From: Silvibacterium acidisoli | GTDB taxonomy: Bacteria > Acidobacteriota > Terriglobia > Terriglobales > Acidobacteriaceae | Reading direction: 5' to 3' | Assembly: GCA_022870745.1 (NCBI GenBank) | Contig: CP085323.1 | Location: 992,001 to 1,056,000, forward strand | Length of the DNA stretch: 64,000 nucleotides | Shown here: piece after piece, positions 18,442 through 27,303 of the stretch | Position numbering within the stretch: position 1 is the first letter of the stretch | How the letters are laid out: every line of letters begins with the position of its first letter | Program-made: the position numbers and the translations under genes | The notes under the pieces: generated by a model | Seen by the model: only the letters and a program-made list of their open reading frames with translations | Told to the model about the DNA's origin: nothing | The model's database searches: none

Positions 18442-18648
18442 TTATGCTGCCGCTACAGGAACGAAACCATCGCAACCACTGATCGGCGTCACCTTGAGGT
18501 GAAGGCCGGAATGTTTCGGATGCCCGCATTCGTCGAGGATCTTGAGATCAGCTTCATGGCTGGTGCGAATCGTTACAAGAACATCCGACTTATGGTTCTC
18601 GCCGAAGTGGCTGCACAGACCGCACTGTCCAGTGTGAATCTTCTCCAT
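18442..18648 (-). CDS. Small cysteine-containing protein of unknown function
   Basis: A 68-residue product starting at ATG 18648, which has an excellent GGAGGAAACGAC leader; the longer frame to 18702 has no such site. It has a CGLC pair near the N-terminus and later CGHPKH and SGCDG, so a small zinc-binding fold is plausible. Family not recognised. It is convergent with the small gene at 18151 and shares its terminator hairpin. Confidence 0.55.
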   Translation of the reverse strand: MEKIHTGQCGLCSHFGENHKSDVLVTIRTSHEADLKILDECGHPKHSGLHLKVTPISGCDGFVPVAAA

Positions 18649-18870
18649 GTCGTTTCCTCCAGTGGCGCAACGCTTAGGCACGCTGGTCGCCTTCGATTTC
18701 AACAGTAGTATGTCTTTTATTTTGTGTAAATTGCGACTGCTTTAGACCAAGTTATCCACGACTGAAAATGTCGCAAATTCTAACTGACAGAAGATATGAG
18801 TCTTGCTCATGAAACTATCGTGTTCTTATATGTGGCGGTCTTTCGCAAAATATTTTTAGAGCCAGAAAAG

Positions 18871-18906
18871 AAAAGGCCGGAAGCGGCGAACCGCTTCCGG
18901 CCTTTT
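18871..18906 (-). terminator. Rho-independent terminator of the TonB-receptor gene
   Basis: Sixteen-base perfect arms (AAAAGGCCGGAAGCGG and its complement) around a CGAA loop, followed on the minus strand by TTTTCTTTTC. It lies 15 bp beyond the receptor stop codon. Confidence 0.85.
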
Positions 18907-18921
18907 GGTTTGTTTCTTCGC

Positions 18922-21900
18922 TTAGAACGCGTAACGCAGGCTGAACTGCATTTCGCGATCTGAGGAGTAGGTCTGTCCCTTGGTGGTGACTTCGCCAAAG
19001 GTACCGGTACCTGGGGTTTGGTTCGGCGTATCCCAGTTGGGGTGGTTGGGGAAGTTGAACGCTTCCGCGCGGAAGGTCAACGTGTGATTGTCGTGACCGG
19101 GGAAGATCTTGAACGGCTTCTGAAGAGCGATGTTCCAGCTCTGGAAGCCCGGTCCGTAGATGATGTTACGCGTACCGCGAGGAGCAAGGGTTCCCTGAGC
19201 GGGCTCCGAGAAGTCCGCGCCATCGAACCAGCCGCCGCTGCCGAAATGCTTTCCGACGTGAGGCTTCTGATTTGCCACCCAGAGCTGCGATCCAGCGCCG
19301 ACGCCAACACCTGCATCGTCAGCACCACTCACGTAAATCGAGTTGAGCGGAGGACCGTCCTGCGCCTGGGTCACACCAGACACCTGCCAGTCGCTTAAGG
19401 CGTAGCGAGCAACCCGGTTGTCGAGGTGAGCGCCATACGGAACCGTCCACACATAGTCGACGACAAGCACGTTACGCAGGTCGAAGTCAGCTGGGCCATA
19501 GTTCAGGCCGGGCTGCCTGTAGTCCGGCAACTCATAACCGCGGCCGGAGCCGTAGTCGAGCAGCTTCGCCCAGGTATAGCTGACGCCGAACAGGAAGTTG
19601 TTGGTGAAACGACGCTTGAGTTCTACCTGCATCGCGTTGTAGTTTGAGCCGCCACGATCCGACTGCTCAACGATCGAGGAATAACCCTGGTAGGGACGGA
19701 GGGCGTCTTCCTGGATTCCAGGATTGGCCTGAACAGTTCCCGGCGTCAGCTGGTTGATGTTTTCAAGCTGCTGAAGGTGAATGCCCCGGCGGCCGACATA
19801 CGAAATCGTCGCGGTAGCGAATTTCGGAATGTCCTGCTCGACAGCAGCGCTCCAGGACCACGCTTCCGGGCTGGGGTAGTCGTAGGCCTGCGAAGAGACC
19901 TGCGCCGGATAGGTTGCAACGGTGGTTCCACCCGGGTTGTCGACGTTGCCGTTCGTAACCGATTCGGCCTGCTGGAAGGGCGCGTTGCCACCCAACTGGA
20001 TGCTGTCATTGACGCCCAGGCGCTGCACGAAGCGTCCGCCGCCAAGTCGCACTACGGTCGTCGGAGTCAGCTGATCGGTGATACCGATACGCGGCTGAAT
20101 GTTCGACCACACGGTGGGCGAGTAGCTCTTGCTGGTGTTGTGGAACAGGTAGTTGTAAGCGCCGGTAAGTACGACGGGATTGAGGTGGCCCTGTGCAGAG
20201 TTGGGGAACGCCTTGCCGGGGATGACCATACCGTCATACTGAAGGCCGCCGGTCTCCGTTCCTGTAACAGGATCGACAACCGGAGCGTCGCCGGGCACAT
20301 AGTACTTAGGGTTAAACATCGACTGGTTACGCCACAGTGCATAGAAAGGCTGGAAGATGCTGTAACGGGCACCGTACTCAACAACCAGCTTCGAGTTCAC
20401 GTGCCAGGTGTCCTGGGCGAAGAATTCGGCAGAATTGGCGCGGAAGAGCGTGTACGACTTCTGACCGATTTCACCGTAGCTGTCGAATAGGCCCAGTGCC
20501 GCGTTGGAGATGCCCGCTCCCGAAGTAGCCGCGTGGTTGCGCAACGCCGTGAAAATAAACTGACCGTTCTGATTGTCAGTTGCGCCCGGGGTTGTGCTGC
20601 TCACGTCAATTTGGTCGTTGTCGTTTTCACCCGAATACATCCACAAGCCGCCAAAGTTGAGGGTGTGTTTGCCCATGATCTTTGTGACGTTGTCGGCGAC
20701 GGTATAAACGATACCGCCCGAGTGTGAAGGATAAGGACCGCCATCGAGGGTCGTGAAGCCCTGCGGCTCAATGGTTGGAATCTTATTTGTGATTTCCTTC
20801 TCCGATGCCGGGAAGAGATACGGAAAATTGATTCCGTAGTTATCGCGATTGTAGAGACCGCTCGACTGATCAACGTTGATGGTGACGTGATCTGCCGAAG
20901 CGGATGCAGTCAGGTCATTGACCGTGGTGGGGCTGATGGTCCACGTCCAGTGCAGCACACCAACTTCATCGGGCCAGTTCCACGCCTGCGGCGTGCGGTT
21001 GAAATTACCAGAAAATGGCGAGATCTGGTTGAAGGTGTAGTGAAGGAACGAGAAGCGGATCTGCTGGTTCGCAGCAGGCAGATAGTCGAGCGTTACTGTG
21101 TCCTTACGCTGGTTCTGCGGATACGCTGCCTGGTCCACCCAGTTGTAGTTCGCGCCATTCGCGTTGGCAGCCGGATAAGCATTCAACAGGGCAATGCCGT
21201 TCGGGCTGAGCTGGTTCTGGGGAATGACGTTGTTGACGTAAGCCTGCCCGGTGGTTGGGTTGGTGATTACGGTCTTGGCACCGGTATAGAGGTTCCCCGG
21301 CACGAGCAGTTCGGAAAAGTCACCTCCCCGCATGAGCGCGGTCGGTACCGTGCCGGACTGGGTGGGGCTTTGACGGTAGCGCAGATACTCCTGGCCTACG
21401 AGGAAAAACAGCTTGTTGCGCAGTCCTTCAGATACATGAGGAATTGCGACGGGGCCGTTCACATTCCAGCCGAACTGGTTATAGCGAAAGGGAGTGGGGT
21501 GATCTGCAACAGCGGGATTCGCCTGGGACTTGTTGAACCAGGTGTTGGCATCGAAGAACGAGTTACGCAGGTATTCGAAGACCGATCCGTGGAAATCCCT
21601 TGTTCCGGTACGCGGCACCTGGACGAGCACGCCGCCCGAGGTTCCGCCGTACTGCGCGGGATAGTTGGTCGACAGGATTTGCATCTGCGCAATGCTGTCC
21701 ACGTCAGGGACACCGGTCGTGGTGCCGTTGCCGCGCGTACGAATCATGGGCGCACCATCGAGAGTGATGGCGATTTCGTCGTTACGCGCGCCGCTGATCT
21801 GCGGTCCACCAAAGTCGGGCGCAAAGTTGAATGACGAGAGCGGCGCATTACGCGTTACACCAGGCTCAAGCTGCGAGAGATAGATAGGGTTGCGTCCGTT

Positions 21901-22434
21901 GAGCTGGATCGATTTGACCTGGTCCTGCGTGACGGTCTGACCGACGACTGCCGACTCGGTCTGCAGAGCATTCGCGTTTGCCTCAACAGTCACCGTCTCG
22001 CCGGTGTTGCCGACCTTCATGGCAAAGTTCACCTGGCGGCCGATGTTGGCGTCGACGTTGACATTGCTCAGGGTCTGGCCCTGGAAGCCATCCGCACTTG
22101 CCGACACGTTATAAGAACCGGGCTGGATATTCGTAATCGTGTACGAGCCCTGGGCGTTGGTGGTTATGTTGAAAGTCTGGCCAGTGGCCGAGTTCACGAC
22201 CTTGACCTTCGCATTCGGCAGGATGGCGCCGGAAGGATCGGTCACTGTTCCGGATATAGATGATGTGGTGTTCTGCGCGTAGGCGGTACGAGAAGAAACG
22301 CCCACCGCTCCCCCAAGAAGAGTCAGCGACAGGAACAGGGCCGCTATCGACGCGCGAAGTCCCTTGCGATCTCGCCTGGAATCGATTCCACACGGCAAGG
22401 CGTGCCTCGTCACAGGCTTATTCATGTGTTGCAT
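18922..22434 (-). CDS. TonB-dependent receptor, Oar-like, with carboxypeptidase-regulatory-like domain
   Basis: A 1,170-residue outer-membrane protein. A long N-terminal signal segment ends near AYAQ, followed by a beta-sandwich carboxypeptidase-regulatory-like domain (SISGTVTDPSGA... to about residue 135) and a plug with ESAVVGQTVTQDQVKSIQL and the ARNDEIAITLDGAP region. A large beta-barrel then ends in the terminal aromatic FSLRYAF. Such Oar-like receptors are strongly expanded in Acidobacteriota and are thought to import large or plant-derived substrates; this one's ligand cannot be read from sequence. ATG 22434 is chosen for its GGAGGCAACA leader; a TTG 12 bases upstream opens the longer frame. 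No TonB or transport partner genes are adjacent. Confidence 0.93.
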   Translation of the reverse strand: MQHMNKPVTRHALPCGIDSRRDRKGLRASIAALFLSLTLLGGAVGVSSRTAYAQNTTSSISGTVTDPSGAILPNAKVKVVNSATGQTFNITTNAQGSYTITNIQPGSYNVSASADGFQGQTLSNVNVDANIGRQVNFAMKVGNTGETVTVEANANALQTESAVVGQTVTQDQVKSIQLNGRNPIYLSQLEPGVTRNAPLSSFNFAPDFGGPQISGARNDEIAITLDGAPMIRTRGNGTTTGVPDVDSIAQMQILSTNYPAQYGGTSGGVLVQVPRTGTRDFHGSVFEYLRNSFFDANTWFNKSQANPAVADHPTPFRYNQFGWNVNGPVAIPHVSEGLRNKLFFLVGQEYLRYRQSPTQSGTVPTALMRGGDFSELLVPGNLYTGAKTVITNPTTGQAYVNNVIPQNQLSPNGIALLNAYPAANANGANYNWVDQAAYPQNQRKDTVTLDYLPAANQQIRFSFLHYTFNQISPFSGNFNRTPQAWNWPDEVGVLHWTWTISPTTVNDLTASASADHVTINVDQSSGLYNRDNYGINFPYLFPASEKEITNKIPTIEPQGFTTLDGGPYPSHSGGIVYTVADNVTKIMGKHTLNFGGLWMYSGENDNDQIDVSSTTPGATDNQNGQFIFTALRNHAATSGAGISNAALGLFDSYGEIGQKSYTLFRANSAEFFAQDTWHVNSKLVVEYGARYSIFQPFYALWRNQSMFNPKYYVPGDAPVVDPVTGTETGGLQYDGMVIPGKAFPNSAQGHLNPVVLTGAYNYLFHNTSKSYSPTVWSNIQPRIGITDQLTPTTVVRLGGGRFVQRLGVNDSIQLGGNAPFQQAESVTNGNVDNPGGTTVATYPAQVSSQAYDYPSPEAWSWSAAVEQDIPKFATATISYVGRRGIHLQQLENINQLTPGTVQANPGIQEDALRPYQGYSSIVEQSDRGGSNYNAMQVELKRRFTNNFLFGVSYTWAKLLDYGSGRGYELPDYRQPGLNYGPADFDLRNVLVVDYVWTVPYGAHLDNRVARYALSDWQVSGVTQAQDGPPLNSIYVSGADDAGVGVGAGSQLWVANQKPHVGKHFGSGGWFDGADFSEPAQGTLAPRGTRNIIYGPGFQSWNIALQKPFKIFPGHDNHTLTFRAEAFNFPNHPNWDTPNQTPGTGTFGEVTTKGQTYSSDREMQFSLRYAF

Positions 22435-22980
22435 TGTTGCCTCCAAAAGCTGTCGGCCTTAAGTGTGAAAATTGCGCTTCCGCTGGGCTTGGTAACCTTA
22501 TCATGCGTTGCCGAGCCAGTTCTCCAGCTATTCACACGGCCAAGTTTTGACTTGATTCACAACACCGACTGACGTTGCGCTGTCAGACCGGTGGAATCTC
22601 ATTCATAGCGTTGTGGCCAGCGCTGGCAGCCTTATGAACTTAGAGTTGAAGCTCTGAATTCGTCGATCGCTGCTCTGTACTTACTACTTCGCTGGTACGT
22701 AATCAGGCAGATCCATCTCCGGTTCGAACCGAAGTGGAGCTTTCTTAAAAATTCCGTCTGTCCCGGCTTTGCCGTGGATGACGGTCAACAACAACGTTTG
22801 AATGGAATACGCCGATTTACGGCGACCCGGAACGGACGCTCCGTGGGTAGGACTGAATCGGAACAATTCCAGCATGTAATCCCATATGATGCAGCAGCAA
22901 ACAAACCGGTAACTTCGCTCCTGCAATTTAGTTGAAGGAAGCGGCGAACATCGCACCATGACGATGTTCGCCGTAGAAAT
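22435..22980. other. Intergenic region upstream of the TonB receptor gene
   Basis: About 545 bp between inositol oxygenase (stop 22981) and the receptor start, both on the minus strand. It should hold the receptor promoter. The minus-strand frame at 22684-22959 has no recognisable domain or good start. No RNA gene is evident. Confidence 0.5.
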
Positions 22981-23844
22981 CTACCAGCGCAACTTCGCTG
23001 GGAAGAACTCGGCGATCAGATCCTCATAGTAGGGCCGCAGAGCCTGAACATCCGGCTTCGTATGTCCCTTGGAATAAAGATCGTAAGGATTGAACTTCTT
23101 TACCCATTCGAACATCTCGATATCATGCTGCGACATGAGGTGCTGATAGGCGCCTTGCCGATGTGCTGCATAGAACGAGTGATAGCGCAGCATATAGAGC
23201 GCGGGTTCGGGCATGTAGTCGCGAACTACATGTGCGATATAGCCATCATGTCCCCAGGACATGTGTACCTTGTCCAGCCCGCAATTTGGCTCATATATAC
23301 CGTATTTTGTCTGTAATTCCGGAACCTGGTAATCAGGATTCGCTTTGAAGTATTCAGGAAAAACGATCTTGTCCGAGTAAGCGCAGCCTACCGGAAAGGT
23401 ATCTCCCACGACTGCCCACTGCGGCTCACCATAGAGGCAAAGGCACTTGCCAAGGTCATGCATGAAACCGGCGAGAACCATCCAGCGCGGATGTCCATCA
23501 CGGCGAATCGCTTCCGAGGTCTGCATGAGGTGTTCGATCTGGCTCAGATCGGTATCCGGATCGCTTTCATCGACCAGCGTATTCAGATACTCCGCTGCTT
23601 CCCAGATGCTGCGCTCACCCTTATTCAGCGCGTAGTATTCCTTCTCTTTATCGAGAACGAAGGCCAGGGTCTGCTTGAGGTGATTCTCGCGGTAGAAGGC
23701 AGCGACTCCAGGGTTGGTTCCTTCGTCGTAAACGCGGTACTCAGACTCGTCCTTGCCTTCTTTGTAGCGACCTGCAACAAAATCCTCCCACGCATCCTCG
23801 ATGGGAAGAAGATTCTTGTCCTGAGTTGTAACCGCTGTGCCCAT
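22981..23844 (-). CDS. myo-inositol oxygenase (MIOX family)
   Basis: A non-haem di-iron oxygenase cleaving myo-inositol to D-glucuronate. The 287-residue protein keeps the iron-ligand pattern of the family: a His in [14 protein letters not shown], the HD pair in MHDLGKCL, His in [11 protein letters not shown], His in RYHSFYAAH and Asp in FNPYDLYSK. Length is typical of animal and plant MIOX, which the sequence strikingly resembles. ATG 23844 follows GGGG with suitable spacing; a GTG at 23850 is the alternative. No glucuronate-catabolic genes are adjacent. Inositol-1-phosphate synthase, which supplies the precursor, is encoded at 50.3-51.6 kb. Confidence 0.93.
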   Translation of the reverse strand: MGTAVTTQDKNLLPIEDAWEDFVAGRYKEGKDESEYRVYDEGTNPGVAAFYRENHLKQTLAFVLDKEKEYYALNKGERSIWEAAEYLNTLVDESDPDTDLSQIEHLMQTSEAIRRDGHPRWMVLAGFMHDLGKCLCLYGEPQWAVVGDTFPVGCAYSDKIVFPEYFKANPDYQVPELQTKYGIYEPNCGLDKVHMSWGHDGYIAHVVRDYMPEPALYMLRYHSFYAAHRQGAYQHLMSQHDIEMFEWVKKFNPYDLYSKGHTKPDVQALRPYYEDLIAEFFPAKLRW

Positions 23845-23993
23845 GCTCACACCCCGTTTTCGCGTGCCGGATAAGGTACGGAATTACGCGACGGATAACA
23901 TTAGCACGCCAAAATAACGACTGACAACCGCACGCGACCCCCGAACGGCAAAGGCAGGGTGCATCCTGCCCCTTTGAGTCGTGACCAATCTTC

Positions 23994-25373
23994 TCAGCCG
24001 GCGATTGCGCCGGCCTTTTCAAAGAACACAATGATCGATTCAATTCCGCGATGGAAATTGCCGATATGGAACTTCTCATTCGGAGCATGCAGATTGTCGT
24101 CCGGAAGACCGAAGCCCATCATGACGGTGGGAATCTTCAGATGCCGTTCAAAATCACCCACAATCGGGATCGAGCCGCCGCCGCGTACGAATACAGTTTC
24201 CTTGTTCCAGATCTCCTTCATCGCAACCGTTGCTGCCTGGATATAAGGATTGTCCGTTCCAACGACGATCGGGTCACCTGAGTGAATCAGCCGCACTTCC
24301 AACTGAATGCCGTCCGGAGTCAGCGACTCCACATAGCTTTTGTACTGCTCGAAGGCTTCCTGCGGCGTCATGTGGGGCACCAGTCTCATAGAGACTTTAG
24401 CCACCGCCTTCGCCGGAATCACCGTCTTTGCCCCGGCACCGATGAAGCCGCCGGGCATGCCGTGAACATCCAGCGTCGGGCGAGCCCAGGTGCGCTCCAG
24501 GACGGAGTAACCGGGTTCTCCCGTCAGCCTCGTCGAGCCGACTTCGGTCTCACGATAGTGGTTCTCATCAAAGGGCAGCTTCGCCCAGGCGCTCAGCTCG
24601 TCATCGCTCGGTTTTTCCACCTTGTCGTAAAAGCCGGGAATGAGGATGCGGCCGGCGGTGTCCTTCAGCTGCGCGATGACCTGAGCCAGAGCAAAGAATG
24701 GGTTCGGCGCAGCCCCACCGTACATCCCGGAATGTAGATCGGTACGCGCGCCGCGAGCTTCGATCTCGGTGTAGATCATGCCGCGCAGGCCAACGCACAG
24801 CGTAGGCAGGCCGGGGGCGAACATCTCGGTATCGGAAACCAGCGCGAAGTCTGACTTCAGCCTGTCGCTCTCCTCGCGGATGAAGCGGGCGATCTGCTCG
24901 CCGCCAACCTCCTCCTCGCCTTCGAGCAGCACGCGGACATTTAAAGGCAGCTTGCCGCTGTTTGCTTTGAAGAGCGACTCCAGCGCCTTGAGGTGCATGT
25001 ACATCTGCCCCTTGTCATCGACCGCGCCGCGGGCATAGAGGTTGCCATCGCGCTCGGTAGGCTCAAACGGCGGCGATTTCCACTCGTCGAGCGGATCGGG
25101 AGGCTGTACATCGTAGTGGCCGTAGCAGAGGCAGGTCGGCTTCCCTTCCGCATGCAGCCAGTCGGCATACACAAGAGGATGGCCCGGAGTATGGATTACC
25201 TCCACGTTCTCCATGCCGATACGGTTCAGCTCAGCAGCCAGCCACTCGGCGGCGGCGTTCACGTCCTGCTTATGTTCGGGAAGGGTTGAGATGGAGGGGA
25301 TGCGGATCAGCGCCTTCAGTTCATCGAGAAAGCGTCCGGCATTCTGGCGTGCGTATTCCACTGCAGCAGACAT
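23994..25373 (-). CDS. M20-family dipeptidase
   Basis: A 459-residue zinc peptidase of the M20 family (CNDP/PepV-like dipeptidase branch). Metal and catalytic residues are visible: GHYDVQP, ARGAVDDKGQ, the EE pair in LEGEEEVGG, and a C-terminal His region in RGGGSIPIV and the APNEKFHIGNF segment. The lid domain occupies roughly residues 190-350. No signal peptide is seen, so it probably acts on cytoplasmic dipeptides. The start has GGAG nine bases upstream. The rhodanese gene lies 39 bp upstream on the same strand. Confidence 0.92.
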   Translation of the reverse strand: MSAAVEYARQNAGRFLDELKALIRIPSISTLPEHKQDVNAAAEWLAAELNRIGMENVEVIHTPGHPLVYADWLHAEGKPTCLCYGHYDVQPPDPLDEWKSPPFEPTERDGNLYARGAVDDKGQMYMHLKALESLFKANSGKLPLNVRVLLEGEEEVGGEQIARFIREESDRLKSDFALVSDTEMFAPGLPTLCVGLRGMIYTEIEARGARTDLHSGMYGGAAPNPFFALAQVIAQLKDTAGRILIPGFYDKVEKPSDDELSAWAKLPFDENHYRETEVGSTRLTGEPGYSVLERTWARPTLDVHGMPGGFIGAGAKTVIPAKAVAKVSMRLVPHMTPQEAFEQYKSYVESLTPDGIQLEVRLIHSGDPIVVGTDNPYIQAATVAMKEIWNKETVFVRGGGSIPIVGDFERHLKIPTVMMGFGLPDDNLHAPNEKFHIGNFHRGIESIIVFFEKAGAIAG

Positions 25374-25412
25374 AAGAAATGACTCCGAATTGTTGGGGCG
25401 GCATCGCCGGGA

Positions 25413-25739
25413 TCAGTAGCGCGGAACCGCCGGATCGATCTCTGCCGACCAGGCATCCACGCCACCGCGCAGCGACTGTACACTCTCAAAACCCTGGTTG
25501 CGCAACCAGACGGCGACATTCATGGAACGGACGCCATGGTGGCAGATGGTAACGATATGACTCTCCGGATCGAGCTCCTGAAAGGCCCGCGACGGTACGT
25601 CTCCCATGGGCATGGGAACGCTGCCGTCGATGCGGGCGGCTTCGAATTCCCAGGGCTCGCGCACGTCGAGCAGGGTAGGCTTCTCGCCTTTTTCAATTAA
25701 TTGCTGCAGGGCCAAAGGCGTGATCTCGTAATCCAGCAT
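25413..25739 (-). CDS. Rhodanese-like single-domain protein
   Basis: A 108-residue rhodanese fold with the active-site loop CHHGVRS carrying the catalytic Cys, and the conserved TLLDVREPWEFEAARI segment near the N-terminus. Such stand-alone rhodaneses transfer sulfane sulfur to acceptors such as cyanide or thiols; the partner is unknown. It probably forms a short operon with the M20 dipeptidase. Confidence 0.9.
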   Translation of the reverse strand: MLDYEITPLALQQLIEKGEKPTLLDVREPWEFEAARIDGSVPMPMGDVPSRAFQELDPESHIVTICHHGVRSMNVAVWLRNQGFESVQSLRGGVDAWSAEIDPAVPRY

Positions 25740-25860
25740 GAAATCAACGATACAACGCCCGGGCGGCCGGTCGCCGGAAACCGCTTCGGGCCTGCATTTT
25801 GAGGCCAGATACAGGCCCGCCGTGATACAAGAGAGAAAGCCTCCCCTTAGCGGTATCCCT

Positions 25861-27270
25861 ATGGCAAATCAGGAAAAAGTATTAATTGTTGAAGACGAAC
25901 TGCATGCCCTGACTGGGCTTGCAGAGTTGGTCTCAGGTTGGGGCTATCGTACCGATACGGCCCGCGATGGACTGGAAGCACTGGAAAAGGTGCAGGCATG
26001 GCAACCGGGGATTGTTGTTACCGATCTGAAGATGCCTCGCATGGACGGCCTCGAGCTGCTCAGCCGCCTGAGCGAGATGAAGCAGGATCAGGCTGTCGTC
26101 GTGCTGACCGCACAGGGCTCTATCGAGGCAGCGGTCGAAGCGATGAAAATCGGAGCCTACGACTTCATCCAGAAGCCTGTAGATCCAACCCGTTTGAAGA
26201 CGATTCTGTCGAACGCAACCAAACAGCGTGAAACCGACCGCGAGCTTGAGATCACACGCCGCAAGCTGCGCGACAGCGGCCAGCTTGGTTCGCTGGTCGG
26301 CTCGTCGAAGAAGATGCAGGAGCTCTTTGCTCTCGTCGAGCGCGTTGCCTCGTCCAACGTCTCCGTGTTGATTACCGGAGAGAGCGGCACGGGCAAGGAA
26401 CTGGTGGCCCGCACGCTTCACGAGCTCAGTTCGAGAAAAGCGAAACCCTTTGTCGCCGTCAACTGCGCCGCGATTCCGGAAACACTGATCGAAAGCGAGA
26501 TCTTCGGCCATGAGAAAGGAGCTTTCACCGGTGCCATGGAACGCCGCGCGGGATGCTTCGAGCTGGCCGAAGAAGGGACGCTGCTGCTGGATGAAATCGG
26601 CGAAATGCCGGTCGTCACGCAGGCCAAGCTGCTGCGCGTGCTCGAAGAGCGCAAGCTCCGCCGGCTGGGCAGCAAGGTGGAATCGCCCGTCGACGTTCGC
26701 GTCCTCTCGGCAACCAATAAGAATCCCGAGGAAGCTGTGGCAAGCGGGCAGCTCCGAGGCGACCTGTTCTACCGCCTGAATGTGTTCAATATCCAGATGC
26801 CCCCGCTGCGGGAACACAAGGAAGATATCCCCGCGATTGTGGAGACGATGCTTGCGGATATGAACCGCAAACATGAGCGCAATGTGACCGGGGTGGACAG
26901 CGACATGCTGAACCGGCTGCTCGACTACGACTGGCCGGGAAATGTACGCGAGCTCCGCAACACGATTGAGCGGGCCGTCGTCTTATGCGGTGAAGGATTG
27001 CTGCGCCCGAGCCACCTTCCCCCCGGCTTCGGCAGCAAATCGGTAAAGTGGACCCCGGAAACCGTCTCCTCCGGCAACACTATTGAGGTCGAGATTGGTT
27101 CAACTGTCGACGAAGCGGAGCGGCGGTTGATCATCAAGACCCTGGAATCGACCAATAACAACAAGACCCGCGCAGCCGATATCCTCGGCATCAGCCTGAA
27201 GACACTACACAACAAGTTGAAAGACTATGTGAAGTCCAAGGGGCCGGATAGTGTTGGAGTTGAAGAGTAA
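25861..27270 (+). CDS. Sigma-54-dependent response regulator (NtrC family)
   Basis: A 469-residue protein with a receiver domain (phosphoacceptor Asp55 in VTDLKMPRMDG), a sigma-54-activating AAA+ domain (Walker A GESGTGKE at 173-180, GAFTGA loop at 220-225, Walker B LLLDEIGEM) and a C-terminal Fis-type helix-turn-helix (TRAADILGISLKTLHNKLK). It activates sigma-54 promoters when phosphorylated. The start at 25861 begins the receiver fold (MANQEKVLIVEDE); the longer frame from 25738 overlaps the rhodanese gene and is unlikely. The cognate kinase follows after 33 bp. Confidence 0.95.
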   Translation: MANQEKVLIVEDELHALTGLAELVSGWGYRTDTARDGLEALEKVQAWQPGIVVTDLKMPRMDGLELLSRLSEMKQDQAVVVLTAQGSIEAAVEAMKIGAYDFIQKPVDPTRLKTILSNATKQRETDRELEITRRKLRDSGQLGSLVGSSKKMQELFALVERVASSNVSVLITGESGTGKELVARTLHELSSRKAKPFVAVNCAAIPETLIESEIFGHEKGAFTGAMERRAGCFELAEEGTLLLDEIGEMPVVTQAKLLRVLEERKLRRLGSKVESPVDVRVLSATNKNPEEAVASGQLRGDLFYRLNVFNIQMPPLREHKEDIPAIVETMLADMNRKHERNVTGVDSDMLNRLLDYDWPGNVRELRNTIERAVVLCGEGLLRPSHLPPGFGSKSVKWTPETVSSGNTIEVEIGSTVDEAERRLIIKTLESTNNNKTRAADILGISLKTLHNKLKDYVKSKGPDSVGVEE

Positions 27271-27303
27271 TCTGCCGCATCAAAGGACGGCATAAACAGT
27301 CGC

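Noticed and set aside
20887-21834. 315-codon frame antisense to the TonB receptor
   Set aside because: Shadow of the receptor; no family features.
22706-22730. GGTTCGAACC, resembling a tRNA T-loop
   Set aside because: No acceptor, D or anticodon stems can be folded around it.
22684-22959. 91-codon minus-strand frame upstream of the TonB receptor
   Set aside because: No good ribosome binding site, no recognisable domain; treated as intergenic.
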